Shown here in pieces: positions 47,101-60,025 of a DNA stretch of 64,000 nucleotides (position 1 is the stretch's first letter; every line of letters begins with the position of its first letter). The stretch covers positions 14,296,000-14,359,999 of the forward strand of contig CM060853.1 of the NCBI GenBank assembly GCA_030737835.1, given 5' to 3'. Below the pieces are notes generated by a model, which had not been told where the DNA came from, made no database searches, and saw nothing but the letters and a program-made list of their open reading frames with translations. This stretch comes from Acorus gramineus. Taxonomy: Eukaryota > Streptophyta > Magnoliopsida > Acorales > Acoraceae. The position numbers were made by a program, and so were the translations under genes.

Positions 47101-48421
47101 GTGAGCACAGTAGTTTAATGTGAGACGACAAAATGTTAAGTGGAAAGAGGAGACAAAAAGAGTACCTTTTTTCTCATATTTTAGTTGGATTAAGTGATGT
47201 ATTATATAAGTGTAAGATAAGTTTACCCAGTTAATAATTTATGTCTGCACAGCTTGGCCAATGAATCATGTGATTTGATGAAGTATCCTCATTATTTTAT
47301 GATGATGATATTTGAAATCATACAGTCATCCATGAAGAGTTAAAAAGATATGTTTTAGAAGCTCTTTTTTGTACTGCTCTATCATAATAAACTGATTTGA
47401 AGTGTTCATTTCCTAATTAAGAACTCTAGTTAAAAAAGATTGACCTATCAATTGAACCTATACTGATTGAACCATTCTGTTTTTCTTAGACTATAAAAAA
47501 CTGATTGTTATTTCAAAAAAGACTTTAGAGTGATGTTATCTAAAGACAAATATCAGTAGTAGTTGAAATATTTTCTAAAATTTTTGTGTTTTAATAAATT
47601 TTTAATTATCAAATAATAATACATCATGATAAACATAACAAAATTCAATTTTGATTAACCCGACCCTTAATCATCAGGTCATTTTTCTAGTACATAGAAT
47701 ATGGACCATGTGATTTTTCAAACATTTGTTGTTGGACTCTCTCATTAGATTCCTCCATTTTAGACCAACTAGTGGATAAGGCATTCATTCTAGTGGGTTG
47801 ACCTTTAAAATGAAATGATGAGCATGGTTGAAGGATTTGAGATTCACACAACATAAACAGTGGGAATCATAAAACCAAATTGTAATTGTGTCTTTATTGA
47901 GCCCCCCACAAAACAACATTTGTCCCCTCAGATCCTATTGAAGGGTGGTGTTGTGGATGTCTATCATTTTCATTTCTCTTCATGTGGAAAAGGATAGATG
48001 AAGGCGTTTGGTAGGGTCTGCATTTGCAATACTTTTGGTCCCATCAGTTTTGGCACTTTTTGTATTGAGAGTGATCTAACATTTCACACTTTTTTTTATT
48101 TCCACCATTATTTTCTGTTTCTTTGCGTTCATTTTGATCTCCAGTTAACCTTATGTGAGGATGAACAACTTGTATAGTAGAGCACAGAGAGAGGGGGAAG
48201 AAGAGCCAACTTTTGTTACTGGCGATGCGCATCAATGTATTGGATTGGCCCCCGGGAGGAACAAAACATGAGAAGGATTTGAAGGGAAAGGCCATCTGAT
48301 CTTGTTTTGTCGAATTGGATCGATTTACCAATGTATCGAACTATCGATCACCAAGTCTCTTGTTCTACAGTTTTGAATACAATTCATATATGGTTATATA
48401 CACACACCTCTAATTCTCTCT
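44128..48421. other. 3' flank of BUD32 and intergenic DNA
   Basis: No coding gene is recognised. A short (GT)n lies at about 44574-44586 and a purine-rich GA tract at about 46290-46312. The MITE-like stretch at 46640-46950 weakly resembles the family at 4480 and 18640. Confidence 0.45.
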
Positions 48422-48439
48422 CCCCCCCCCCCCCCCCCC
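48422..48439. repeat. Run of 18 C residues
   Basis: Uninterrupted poly(C), preceded by a CT-rich stretch and followed by CT-rich sequence. A run of this length is prone to length error in sequencing. Confidence 0.9.
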
Positions 48440-49483
48440 TCTTCCAAATGGGACCCAGAATTTGCAGCTCTCATTGCCAGTGGAAGCTTCACTAGTGATA
48501 GTAGTGGAGGCAGGGGTCACATTTGGAGATGCCATGGCTTAAATTACCACTCTAGGAGACTAGGTTTCAATGTTCCATTTCTGGATTACTCTGTTCCACA
48601 CTGATACTGGGATATTTAATTATAAAACTTAAACTAAGCCAACTTGGATAATCTGTTTTGTGTGATTATTTAGTTGTTTAAGGCTAGTCAATCCTAGCTT
48701 CAAGAATGGAGATCCTAATTCGAGAATGAACTTTTGTTATTTGATTGGTGAACAACGAGAAACTAACACAATCCCCGACGAGGAAGCATGCCATGAACAC
48801 GACGTCCTCGTGGGCCGATGTGGTTCGAGGAGCCCCAAGTGGCCTAGTGAGGTCCAAGCCATGGCAAACTCTCTTTTAAGGACCAACCCTTCACAGAAGA
48901 GTAATTTGAGGTCAATAGGAGCCTAAGGAAACAAAAGTGAACCAACAAGAGCCTCAATTTGCTCAAAATGGCACTTTAATTTACACTACTGACTACATCC
49001 ACCCAATGAACCGTACAACCATAGACTCCATACCCAACACAGAACATTGGAGTTTTTTTTTTGCTTGTTTAGGCAAATCCAATGTTCCTACCAAGAGAAG
49101 CTCTAATAGGCTTAAGCCATCAAAAAAAAATTAGGCCTACTTTGGTGAGTGTACAAAGGATAAATTACCATAATTTTAGGACATAAAATATCTATCAATA
49201 TTGTTCTTTTTTATATTTGTTAAAATTGGAATAAAAAATGATAAATTTTATTCTAACATTTAAGTAGAACAAGAAAAAATATATATTTTTATTTTAAAAT
49301 TTGAACAATTTTCTCCTCTTTATCTCGATTTATTTTTTAACAATGGGGCAATTTTTTTCCAACCATTTATCACTGATTTCCTTGTCAAGTTAGTTCTAAG
49401 CCCTAGTTTGTCAATATGATAAATATCGGGATAAAGAAATAAGTGACAGAATAAGTGCTTAGAAGATTCTATTTATATCATAT
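48440..49483. other. Intergenic DNA
   Basis: No gene is recognised. The stretch at 48726-48926 is open and less AT-rich than its neighbours, but I cannot link it to a family. Confidence 0.4.
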
Positions 49484-49492
49484 TTAAATTTA

Positions 49493-49768
49493 GGGTTTTT
49501 TAGTTTTTAGTCCCTGTAAACATACCTATTTAGGGATCGATCCCTCACTTCTTCATATTTTGGTTTTAGTCCCTAGATTTAAAGGATATGTTCCTTTTTA
49601 GTCCCTCTGAGGGACTAAAAACAAAACCAAATAATTTAGGGATAGGTCCCTCCCAGGGACTAAAAAGGAACATATCCTTTAAATCTGGGGACTAAAACCA
49701 AAATATGAAGAATTGAGGGACCTATCATTAAATCCTATGGTTTATTGGGACTTAAAAATAAAAATCCC
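49493..49768. mobile_element. Mutator-type hairpin MITE with 9-bp target duplication
   Basis: The 276-bp element folds back on itself almost completely: the left arm carries GTCCCTAGATTTAAAGGATA and the right arm its near complement, meeting near a CTCTGAGGGAC centre. The perfect 9-bp repeat ttaaattta flanks it (49484-49492 and 49769-49777). The arms are related to the ~95-bp termini of the 3.04-kb element at 5674-8717, so the two belong to one family. Confidence 0.85.
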
Positions 49769-49777
49769 TTAAATTTA

Positions 49778-51067
49778 AACTGAGTATTTTTTTTTGTCCA
49801 ATGTAAATGATAAAATGACATTTATCACTTTTTTTAAATAATTTTAACAAATAAAAATAAAAATAAAAATAAAACTGATATAATTTTTAGTCTATAGAAC
49901 TAAGACAATGTATCATCAAAACTTATAAAAAGTGTTAGATACAATCATTTTTTTAGCCTCATTTATAGTGCACATATGCTGATTTTTTTAAAAATAATAT
50001 ACCTTATCTAATGAGATATATATTTTATAAAAAGATGAAATATGTATTCTAATAAATTATATATGTACATATTAATAAAAGTATATGACATTAACGAATC
50101 TTGAATTGGAGCTGAAAAAAAAACCCCGTAAAACAGAACTCCACTCCAAACTTATATGCTCAAACTAGGCCCAAAAAGCACACTCCTTTCCCATGCAACC
50201 AAAAAAAAAAATCTTCATGTAAACATTCCCTTCTAATTTTCATTCTTACAAAGGACCTCAAAACATAATCGACTGTCACCAAGCGAGTCCAATGCACACC
50301 TTGGAAGCGATGCAAATATTTAAATAAAGAAAAAAAAAATACACACATACCCAAACAAGCAAAAAAAATTTTGAAAGAAAAGAAAGATATAAAATCTCTC
50401 TCATGACTCCCTTTATCTTTATTTCTCCTTCCTTTTAACTGCTTTTGCCCCCCTCCACCCTGCCCCATGGGAAGAGAAGACCAGATGGAGAGAAGGGTAC
50501 AGCTTGCTGACCCCAGGCAGTTATTTTTTACCTTTTTTTTTTTTTTTTGAATATCCAAATAAAAATATTTTTTATATATACATTGGTCTTGTTTTTTGTT
50601 GGCCTTGGATTTGGGTTAAAAAAAACACCTCGAGAGGAGGAGATAGAGAGAGGGAGAGAGAGGGAGGGAGGGAGAGAGAGAGAGAGAGAGAGAGACATTT
50701 TATTCTCTTCAAATTCGACACACTGGTGTACTGTGAACGAGGTTTATGAAGAGGGGAGGGCGGGTGTCAATCTTTCCTCTTTCTCTCAATATTGTCTTTC
50801 TTCACTCAAACCACCCAAAACAAAACAAAACAAAACAAAAGCAACCATCCTAACACTTGTTAGTTTCTGGCATTGTTAGTCTTACTTCCTCTACTGCGAA
50901 TCACTTTTGAGGGGGGGAACAAGGCCCATTTGTCCGTTTTTGAATTGATCCATTTTTTTGTCCATCTGGGTCTCTCTCTTTTGTTGTGGAATTGACGAGG
51001 AGAAACTTTGAAGGGGGGATTGGTGAAACCCATAACTGTTTGAGCTGTATGAGGAGGGCTTGAAAAA
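49778..51067. other. Upstream region and probable 5' leader of the phosphatase gene
   Basis: AT-rich DNA up to about 50160 gives way to a (GA)n-rich block at 50641-50694, a CT-rich stretch at 50770-50810 and (AAAAC)n at about 50815-50838. These are typical of plant promoters and leaders. No separate gene is recognised. Confidence 0.45.
50641..50694. repeat. (GA)n-rich microsatellite
   Basis: Interrupted then uninterrupted GA repeats about 375 bp upstream of the phosphatase ATG. GA tracts of this kind are common at plant promoters. Confidence 0.85.
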
Positions 51068-54000
51068 ATGAGAGATGAGAATGCAAAGAAAAGCAAGGTT
51101 TTTTTTTAGGTGTTTTCATTAGTGTTTTTGTGTATTTGGGATGTTAAGCTTTTGTGGCCCCAATGGCAGATTTCTGATTTTTTTTTTATTGTTTATTGTT
51201 GTTGAGAGAAGCTTTCATGGTCCAAGTCCCTTGTGGGCAAATGGTTCAACAAGAAGAGCAAAGCTCAGGACTTTCATGCTGATGATGTTGTTGCAAGAGG
51301 TGCGTCTCTCTCTCTCTCTATCCCTCTCTCCCCACCATTTAAGTTATCACACAAATGCCTTATTGGGTTCTGGTTTTTGGTGCCTATTCAAAAATATTAG
51401 GACCTAAATTGGGGATCTGACCACTTGTGGCATAAACAAAAGATCTGATTTTTTTTCATTAATATGTCAAATTCTGAACTTGGGAAATTTTGTTTTGTCC
51501 CTTAAACTTCTCCATGAATCTCCCTTCCTAATTGTCCTAATAATATATGTAATTTTTTTTAAGATTTGCTGCAACAAATGCAGGACTTGATATTTATCCA
51601 TGTTTCAAATAATGGTTTTTTTATGTATACACAGCTAAACAAACAACAGCAGCTTCTCTGTAAATTGTTTGTGACTGTTTTTCTCTTCTTTTTCAGATGG
51701 GGAAGGGGAGTGGAGGTCCAGCTTCACTGAGAGGGAAACCTGCACAGTCAAGAAAAGCAGAACAGGTTTGTCTCACTGCCATACTCCTCTCATTTTTCTC
51801 TCACACCATTTAATTATCTTCTTTCATTAGTTTTTCTTTTAATTTTCAACCAGAGAGAATACACAGGAAGAACCCAGATCAAATCCGCCGAGGGAAGATA
51901 GATCTTGATGTTGCCCAAGTCACAGACATTCAGCAATATAGGTATATCTTCTTTTTAATTTTATTTATTTTTACTTGACTCTTGGTTGATGCATTTCAAC
52001 GCTTATTTTTTTCATGTTTTGATAATGGGTTCACAGGATATTCATTGCAACATGGAATGTTGGAGGCAAATCACCTCCTAGTCATTTGAGTCTTGAAGAT
52101 TGGCTCCATGCTTCACCTCCTGCTGATTTATATGTATTGGGGTATAATCATATCTCTTCTGCTCTGTTAATCTCATTAGTAATTACCATATAATAGTTTT
52201 TTTTGGTGGTTTATAATACTTTCATTCAATGAAGAAAAAAGAGATTTCTTTGTTTACTGGTGTTTCAGGTTTCAAGAAATAGTACCTCTTAATGCCGGGA
52301 ATGTGCTAGGCACCGAAGACAATGGTCCCGCTCGAAAGTGGCTCTCTTTAATCCGAAAGACACTTAACAATCTACCTGGCACAAGTGGGAGCAGTGGAGG
52401 CTATGGTACTCCCTCTCCCATTCCAGACCCAGTCATCGAGTTGGATGCAGACTTTGAGGGCTCTACGAGGCAGAAGTCCTTCTTCCACCGACGATCCTTC
52501 CAAAACCTGAGCCGAAGCCTGAGAATGGACAACGACAGTTCAGGCCCCCAGCCTAGGTTGGACCGTCGGTTCAGTGTATGTGATCGTGTCATGTATGGTG
52601 GTGGTGGAAGGCCAAGCGATTTTGATCCCAGCAATTTCAGATGGGGTGGTGGCGGTTCTGATGATGAGGATAATGGATGTGGGGATTCTCCAAGCACTGC
52701 ATATTATTCACCTATGTCATATGTCCCATCTACTTGTGTGGACGATAGAGATAGGACTTCTTCCGGGCACTCTCGATATTGTTTGGCTGCAAGCAAGCAA
52801 ATGGTCGGGATATTCCTCACGGTTTGGGTGCGGAGTGAATTGCGAGACAATGTGAAGAACATGAAAGTCTCTTGTGTTGGCAGGGGTCTGATGGGTTATC
52901 TAGGGAACAAGGTATGCTCATGGTACACATATTCTAAATTTCAGTACTTTAAAAATTCAAATTATCAAACTTGATTTCTTGAGGGTGTTGGGAAATTTGG
53001 ATTCTGCTGAAATTTGGGTCCTTTACCAGGGGTCTATTTCCATAAGCATGTCTTTGCACCAAACAAGCTTCTGCTTCATATGTAGTCATCTGACTTCAGG
53101 GCAGAAAGAAGGCGATGAACTAAGGAGAAATTCTGATGTGATGGAGATACTGAGGAAGACGAGATTTCCTCGTGTTCATGGAATGGGCGATGAAAGATCG
53201 CCTGAAACGATTATTGAGCATGAGTAAGCCCATCTTTCATTCATGTAACTCTATATCATGTTCTTATTTGCTACCACAACTGGCTTGTTCATTTTTTTTC
53301 TTCTCTTTTTATGTAGTCGAATTATATGGCTCGGAGACTTGAATTACCGGATTGCTCTTTCTTATCGCTCAGCAAAGGCATTGGTTGAAATGCACAACTG
53401 GAGAGCCCTGTTGGAGAAGGATCAGGTAATCAAGTCTTTGTGCTTGCGATATAATTGTTCCTTGTTGCGGTCTTTTTGTGGTTTCAAAGATATAAATTGT
53501 TTTTTTTTTTTTTATGTTGTAATTTGTAAACTTGATTAATGATGCATCTCATGTTAAAAGTTAGCTAATACATTGTTCTTTTCTTTTTCTGTAGTTGAAA
53601 ACTTTAACTAGAAAACTAGAATAAAATTTTATTGTCTTTTCTATTAACAGCTTCGGATAGAGCAGAGGAGGGGTCGTGTTTTTGAGGGATGGAATGAGGG
53701 AAGAATATATTTCCCGCCAACATACAAGTATTCGAATAACTCCGACCGATATGCAGGGGATGATTTGCATCCAAAGGAGAAGCGAAGGACACCTGCTTGG
53801 TAACTAACAATTCTAACAAACAATGAAAACATAAAAAACATATATCTTTCTTCCAATATTTTTTTTTCTTCCTAATTGAGAAGTATCAAGCTGTTTTTTT
53901 CTGTCTGTAGGTGTGATCGTATTTTATGGTATGGGAGAGGACTCAATCAGCTATCATATGTTCGTGGAGAATCCCGTTTCTCGGATCATAGACCTGTCTA

Positions 54001-54208
54001 TAGCATATTTATGGCTGAAGTTGAATCAATCAACCGTAACCGGATTAGAAAGAGTGCAACTTGTTCTAGTGCTCGAATCGAGGTGGAAGAATTGTTGCCT
54101 CACTCACATGGATACCCAAATCCATATGGATATCCAAATCCGTATGGACACCCAAATCCATATGGATACTCTCAGTTGCATGGATACACTGAACTCAGTT
54201 TCTTTTGA
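51068..54208 (+). CDS. Type I inositol polyphosphate 5-phosphatase (10 exons, 590 aa)
   Basis: Removes the 5-phosphate from inositol phosphates or phosphoinositides. Exons: 51068-51097, 51212-51299, 51697-51765, 51854-51941, 52037-52141, 52269-52911, 53030-53223, 53317-53425, 53651-53799, 53911-54208; every junction is GT..AG and in frame. The N-terminus is [10 protein letters not shown] then [17 protein letters not shown] and DFHADD, typical of the plant CVP2/CVL-like group. The catalytic domain starts at [13 protein letters not shown]. Signature motifs are WLGDLNYR (about residues 410-417) and PAWCDRILW (490-498), followed by SDHRPVYS. A long low-complexity insert encoded by exon 6 lies inside the domain, as in plant relatives. 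Oddity: three GYPNPY-type repeats (residues 559-576) precede the end HGYTELSFF. An ATG at 51697 is not the start; it is in another frame. Confidence 0.93.
54110..54163 (+). repeat. 18-bp minisatellite coding GYPNPY x3
   Basis: Units 54110-54127, 54128-54145 and 54146-54163 encode [12 protein letters not shown] and GHPNPY; a partial GY follows. The phase is preserved and the repeat sits between EELLPHSH and [10 protein letters not shown] in the C-terminal tail of the phosphatase. Confidence 0.9.
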
Positions 54209-54339
54209 TTGGGGAATCAAACTGAATCTGATTATGGTGCGCTCTCTTCATTGATTATGTTTAAATAAAATAACGCATATACTCAGTGCAAAGTCTGGTG
54301 TTCAGTAAGGCATCACATATTATTTCTCATATCTTGCAG

Positions 54340-55159
54340 AGGTTGGCATGGACATCATGAAATTCGTGCGGAAGTTGGACAGTCACAGTTTTTATTCCTG
54401 TTTCATGTACGGTAAAGTCTCTTTCTACAATTACTATCAGAACAGAAAAGAACTCACTGAATAATCTAACTAGGAATGTGAATTCTAGAGAGTTTTTCTG
54501 TTCATTACTTCCTTTCAGTCTTCCCGTTTTATTTTTCAGTATGGCTCTTATCATGGAATAATGAAACACCAGGATTCACCAAGTATCAAATGGACAGGAA
54601 TTTCATCAACATATAAAAACCACACTTGTCCGGAGCCTCGATTAAAGAGGTAGCAATTCATCCTTTTCCTATTATCAAGCACTCATCATTGGCTGTTCAA
54701 AAATTGAAATTCATGGCTATTCTTTATGCCTGCATTCTGGTGCCATTATGAAATTTTTTTCGGCTTATTACATACCTCATCTGATATTTCATCCATAATT
54801 AGCCAGATGACTTGATTTTGTAGGATTGTAACATATTTTATCATCTGTAATCAAAATTTCACTGATTATGTTGTGTCTGATCAGCAGAATATTCAACTAA
54901 CAAGACCTTGATGTTTGGACCGGATGTGTTCATAAAACACCCTTACCTCACATATCAATCTGGAGCTCGTGCCCGAATTGCAAAACCAGGTAAAGCCATT
55001 CTTCATTTGAATTTGAACTTGTAAAAAACAACCAACTATTCAAACTCAGCTCCTGAAAATTTACTCTCCCCTCTACTTGCAGAAACATTGGGAGACTTGA
55101 CCAATGAGAAGGTGCCAAGTGGGTCTAATCAATTACTCAAGATTCCTGATTCTTTGTGA
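54340..55159 (+). other. Chain of splice-flanked segments downstream of the phosphatase stop
   Basis: Four segments each lie between a good acceptor and donor: 54340-54411 (ttgcag ... gtaaag), 54541-54649 (tttcag ... gtagca), 54888-54989 (cagcag ... gtaaag) and 55083 onward (ttgcag). A donor-like GATTATG/GTGCGC at 54236 could connect the phosphatase exon 10 to them. The last two join in a single open frame with NKTLMFGPDVFIKHPYLTYQ and end at a TGA (55157-55159), but the 54649/54888 junction does not continue it. They are either spliced 3' UTR exons, or the end of another gene whose start I cannot see. No family recognised. Confidence 0.4.
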
Positions 55160-55230
55160 TGATTCGTTTGAACAGTTGAGAGGGGAAAAAAGATGATAGG
55201 GCAATAATCACAAGGTCCATCTTTTTTTAC

Positions 55231-58224
55231 AGTTCCCTTGAGTAAAGTTTATAAGCTGTGAAAATGTGTGTATACACACTCATTACACTGTAATTATTCT
55301 GTTCATTTTAGTGGGAGGGGGGAAGGGGGTGTGTAGTTGTATGCTTTTTTTTTCTGAGAAAGTTAATCCCAATCGATTGTTTCCTTCTCATCATAAACTC
55401 TGTTTCTTTCTTTACAGTCTCTCATGTCCTTTAGCAGTAGGCTAAGATTTGTATACAACAATGTAGGGTATACATACCCATATATTTAATTCTCTGTTTT
55501 TTTTTTCTATGGAAACTTAATTATCAAGTTAGTTTTGTTATATAAATCATTTTTATCATTGACTGTTTTTGGTATCGACCTATAAATTTTATTAGATATC
55601 AACTATATTTTATCACTAAATGAAATGCATGGTAATGTAAAAGAGAGGAAATGAGAGATTAATGCATTATCTTTTAATTAGTACTTTTTATAAAGAAGTA
55701 TAAATCTTAGTTCATCTCTTAGTTGGATTAGTTTGAAGGGTCAAAATGATATTATGATAATAGATATATTTTTGACATCTTTATTATCAATAATATCATT
55801 TATGCCCTATTAATTGGGTAGAAGAATAAAAGTGAAATGGGTTGGAATATTGGTGAATAACCTTAAAAATTTGTTTGGATGAAAGGTATAGGTAGGTATG
55901 ACTATATCAAAATAAGTGAAAATAAGTTAGTATTATTACTTTAAGTCTTTATAGAATTGTGTTATTTCATTTAATTTAATTTATTTTACTAGTATAAGAG
56001 GGTTTATATATTTAATGATTTATAATCATCTCTTATTAATAAAAGAATACACATGTTAAATTATAGTTTTATATTTTATAAATTATTATTTATAACTTAT
56101 TCATTTTTTTATTCATAATTTATATATGATCAATGAAAGAATAAAAATTTTTATTTTCATGAATCGAAACGAAATAACCGAAAACAATGAAATAAATTTT
56201 TTTTTTTTTTTTTTTTTAATCTGTGTGAGAATAGTTATCCGATCTCGCTATTGTTTTTTTTATATGACTTCACGCACTACTGTTGAAGGGGACCTAATTG
56301 ATTAGGTAGAATGCATGGAAAAAGGAGGGGCAGAAACCTTGTTCACGTGAGACATTTGAGCTTTTTGAAGGGACAAAAAGGGAAAATCACCCTGAAAGAA
56401 TCAAAAGCAAAGTGTGGATTTCTTTGACCACTCAGTCAAGAGTCAGACTCTGACTAAAGTTTTAAACAAGGGTTTGGATGCCGTTGCAATCACAAATTAC
56501 TATAATGCCCTTCACGTTTCAGGTTCTCTCCAACTTGTTTTATCTTTACGAAAATACCCCTGTCGTTGAGGGTTTTGTGGGGGGTAGATTTGTGTATTTT
56601 CGGGTGTCGTGGACTTCGAGGGCAGACCACCGTCAGATCTCAGGATCTGTGGCTCTAACGGACAGCTCTGATCTTCTCTCGCTGAGCTACCACTGGAGGT
56701 TTATCTGGTCCTGGGGACAATGTCAGAACACACTCAGTTTCTTTTGCATATTTTACATTCTCAACTTTTCCAGTCCTGGTTTTTAAGTTTTAACCCCTTT
56801 TGGTGGGGTGAAACGCGAGATTACTAATAAGAAATCATAACAATTCAAATGGAGTTTTATTTCATGTATTTTCACTAACCATTTTGTATATATAAATTTT
56901 GAATATTAAAATACTTATAAAATCATACAGATATTTTAAGAGGTTAATAAAAAAAAATTACTTTAAAATTAGAGACTTTAAAAAATATAAAGAATAGAGG
57001 GATCCATCATAAATACATAGTTTATAAGAATTCTAAAAATAAAAATCTCATTTTGAAAACTATCTGTATTCAAAACGGACGTTTGACACGTAGACTATCA
57101 ATGAATTAAGCATTTTTAAATTAGAAACTTAAAAAACAATATCACTAAATAACACGGACTTAAAAATAAACATCTCCCAAAATTTCACTCGTCGTTGTGG
57201 ATTTGAATAAACGTTACGCCGTTGTATTACACAGGTTGTACGGACCTGTCAGAATCGCGGTACATTCTCCATTGGACGGTTCTGATTCCTTTCCATTTTT
57301 TTTTTTCATTAAAGCAACTCCAACGAGTTCTATATTTTTAAATTTGGAGGGTGATATGTTTCAACCACACTTCATATCCAACTTTAAATTTAGAGATATG
57401 GATTTAATCATCTAAATTTGATAACCTTCAAATCATTTTTTTTACTTTTTACTTTATACACTAATTAATTCAACCTAATGTATATTTAAATCCGCTAATT
57501 TATTTTTAATAAAAATACTTTAGTTGGAAAGATTTCATCAAGAACTTCAAAATGAGACTAATGTTCAATTATTTTCAAATTGATTTTAAATAATTCTCAT
57601 ACATATGATTATTCAAGAATTTTTTTATTTTTTTAATTAATTAAAAAATTATTATTTAAAAATAATTTTAAAATTATTTAATATTAGGCTCATTTAAAGT
57701 CTTAATGTGATGAATTTCCTCTATATATCTAGTTAACATACCAGCACGCGCACGCATGTATAACATATAAATATGTGAAGAACAACTAGTGGCAGATATA
57801 TAAAATATTAGAATATATTCTGCACGCATAAACTGTGTGTGCTAGGGAGTGTTTTAAAACTTGAACTGATCGGTTAAACTTTCATCCATTTTGAATCCTC
57901 ATTTGAATTATATAATACATTATAAAAACTTGAAAATATAAAAAATTAGTAAAAAATTCGTTAAATTGATAATTTTTTAAGAACCGACCATGCATCAATT
58001 AAACTGACTGATTCTTTATTAATAGAAATTATGATTAATTATTTGTTAATATTAGATTTAATATATAATAAGTTTAGAATTTGTAATAAAATCATGTTAT
58101 AACGTGAAATAAAAACTTAAAAATGTATTAAAATTCAAGATTTGATAATTATGTAAAAAAAATTCTTTAAATATTTTAAAGTTTTAATAAATATAATTAA
58201 TTTAATAATAATAAAAATAATAAA
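55231..58224. other. Intergenic DNA
   Basis: Very AT-rich, no gene recognised. The somewhat GC-richer stretch at 56460-56800 is open on plus but resembles nothing I know. Confidence 0.45.
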
Positions 58225-58660
58225 TTTTTCTTTTTGAGGAAACTGATAGACCATTGCTAATCCGATTGTAAATAAATCAAAGTTACAATGTCCAAAATTA
58301 GGGGGGAGAGAGAGATTAACAAAAGGAAATTACAATAAACACGAAAAGAAGTGTAAAATAGAAGAGAGTTCTATTCAAATACATGAAAATATGAATGAAC
58401 TCTCATGAAATGATTTGTAACACCCCTCGATCGATGAAACTTGATGAGAGTGGCGCCAGCAATGCATCTCCGTTTCATTCATATTTTCCACCATGCAATC
58501 TTGGAACAGATGATCCACCGTTTCATTCCCGCCAGAGCAAAACACACACGTGGTGGAAATGTTGTTTCGCCGTTTCAAACAATAAACCTTGGTTATGGCG
58601 CGGTCATGGCATACTAACATGTATTTATTATGTAATGATAATATAACAATTAAAAACATA
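58225..58660 (-). pseudogene. LINE ORF2 fragment (zinc-binding region)
   Basis: On minus the frame reads MLVCHDRAITKVYCLKRR, CVFCSGGNETVDHLFQDC, i.e. the CxxC...HxxxxC domain downstream of the reverse transcriptase in LINEs. The element's 3' end is probably at the left, where a T-rich AAATTTTTCTTTTTGAGG begins at about 58225. The outer limits are approximate. Confidence 0.7.
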
Positions 58661-58993
58661 TTATAAACTGTTTTGATTTTTAAAACATTGATGCCAGCCT
58701 ATGTCGCCTTTCTTATCAAGCTCAATCCACCATGAGATTTTTTTAAAAATACATATTAATTATATTGAATAAAGAAGAAAAATATGAAAGAATAGAAAAA
58801 AGTACACAAGTGGGAATTCATGTAGGAGGCAGTTACACTCACACCACAACTATAAACTCCCTCCGTTATCTCACCCACCCCTTTTCATTTTTGCCAATCA
58901 TTAAACCCACCCCTTAATATAAATGTGAAATCTCATAGTGAAACCCACCTCATCCATTTTACACACTCTTTTTATTTTTCTTCTATTTTTCTA

Positions 58994-59321
58994 CTATTGT
59001 TCTTCAATGATAGCGATCGCCGGATTGAGCTTAGCCAGGGACGCGACGGTGACCTCCTCAGCAGCGCCATCAGAAGGAGGGATGAAGCCGAGAGGGGTGG
59101 AGCGGATATCAGGGTTCAAAGAGAGGACTTTATCAGTGTCAACGCCGAGAGTCTCGAGGTGGTGGAGATCTTGGCGGAAGCAGAACCCGACGTCGGAGGA
59201 CGAGGAGGAGAGGATGCATAGGGTTTTAAAAGAGGTGAGGGTTTGGAGAGTTAAGAAGTAAGGGTTTCTGTTGGGGTTTGGAGGGTTGTGTGTATATATA
59301 TATACATATATGTCTTAGTTA
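58994..59321 (-). pseudogene. mTERF-like coding fragment, no start codon
   Basis: An open frame on minus runs from about 59321 to a TAG at 58996-58994. It contains GFCFRQDLHHLETLGVDTDK and LSLNPDIRSTPL, which resemble the first helical repeat of plant mTERF proteins (organelle transcription/termination factors). It lacks an ATG in frame and the remaining mTERF repeats, and ends after LAKLNPAIAIIEE. It is best read as a decayed or captured 5' piece of such a gene. The family assignment is by recollection of the motif pattern and only moderately sure. Confidence 0.4.
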
Positions 59322-59435
59322 CACATCCAATCTATTTTATAGTTTTTTTATTTAGACAAGGAGGAGGAGCACGGCCTAGGTAGAGGAGAGGAGAGCGGCA
59401 GTGGTGAGGGAGTTGTACGGTTGGGGTGTGGAGCC

Positions 59436-59469
59436 GGAGGAGGAGGAGGAGGAGGAGGAGGAGGCGGAG
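59436..59469. repeat. (GGA)n microsatellite
   Basis: About ten GGA/GAG units with one change at the end. It creates long arginine- or glutamate-rich and leucine-rich chance frames, which I do not call. Confidence 0.85.
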
Positions 59470-60025
59470 GCGATGGGGGAGACGGGGCAGTGATTCTTCT
59501 TCTCGACGAGAGGTTGTGGGTTGGGATAGGTTGAAAAAAAATAAAACAAATTTTTTCATATTTTATTTGATGTGGGGTTATAATTTATTGGTATGGGTAC
59601 ATATGTCCCCATTCATGTCACCCTCTGCAATCTCACTCAGTTTTTTGTGCATTCAATTTTTTTTTTCTTCTGTTCATTGTGTTTTATATAATGTTTCATG
59701 TTTTTAGACATGAGAGGACTGATTGATTTATTTTTTTTCTTTTTTTTCGGTTTTACTGTTTCTACCCCCAACTTTTACAATCTTTACCTGTAGTCTCAAG
59801 TCCTCTCATGAACGATTGATTTGATGGTGCAAGTGAAGGTCTTACAAGGCCTGTATTTATTGAACGGTCGGGATTGCACGTGGTTGATGGTTTTATTTAA
59901 AATTATACAAATTGTCATTGACTATTTTTATATTTAAAATTCGTCAACGCGGGTACACATGCACAGTCAATAATCATGTATGCTTTTGTATTTATTTTAT
60001 GAAACCATCCCCCTTATTTTTTTTT

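Noticed and set aside
50160-50558. 132-codon open frame on minus
   Set aside because: Lysine- and phenylalanine-rich translation over homopolymer tracts, lying in the upstream region of the phosphatase. No family resemblance.
51697-51765. ATG at the start of phosphatase exon 3 as translation start
   Set aside because: It is in a different frame from the protein. The correct frame continues from exon 2 (G/AT GGG GAA) and gives the expected family sequence.
59332-59559. Open frames over the GGA repeat
   Set aside because: Arginine or leucine homopolymers produced by a microsatellite.
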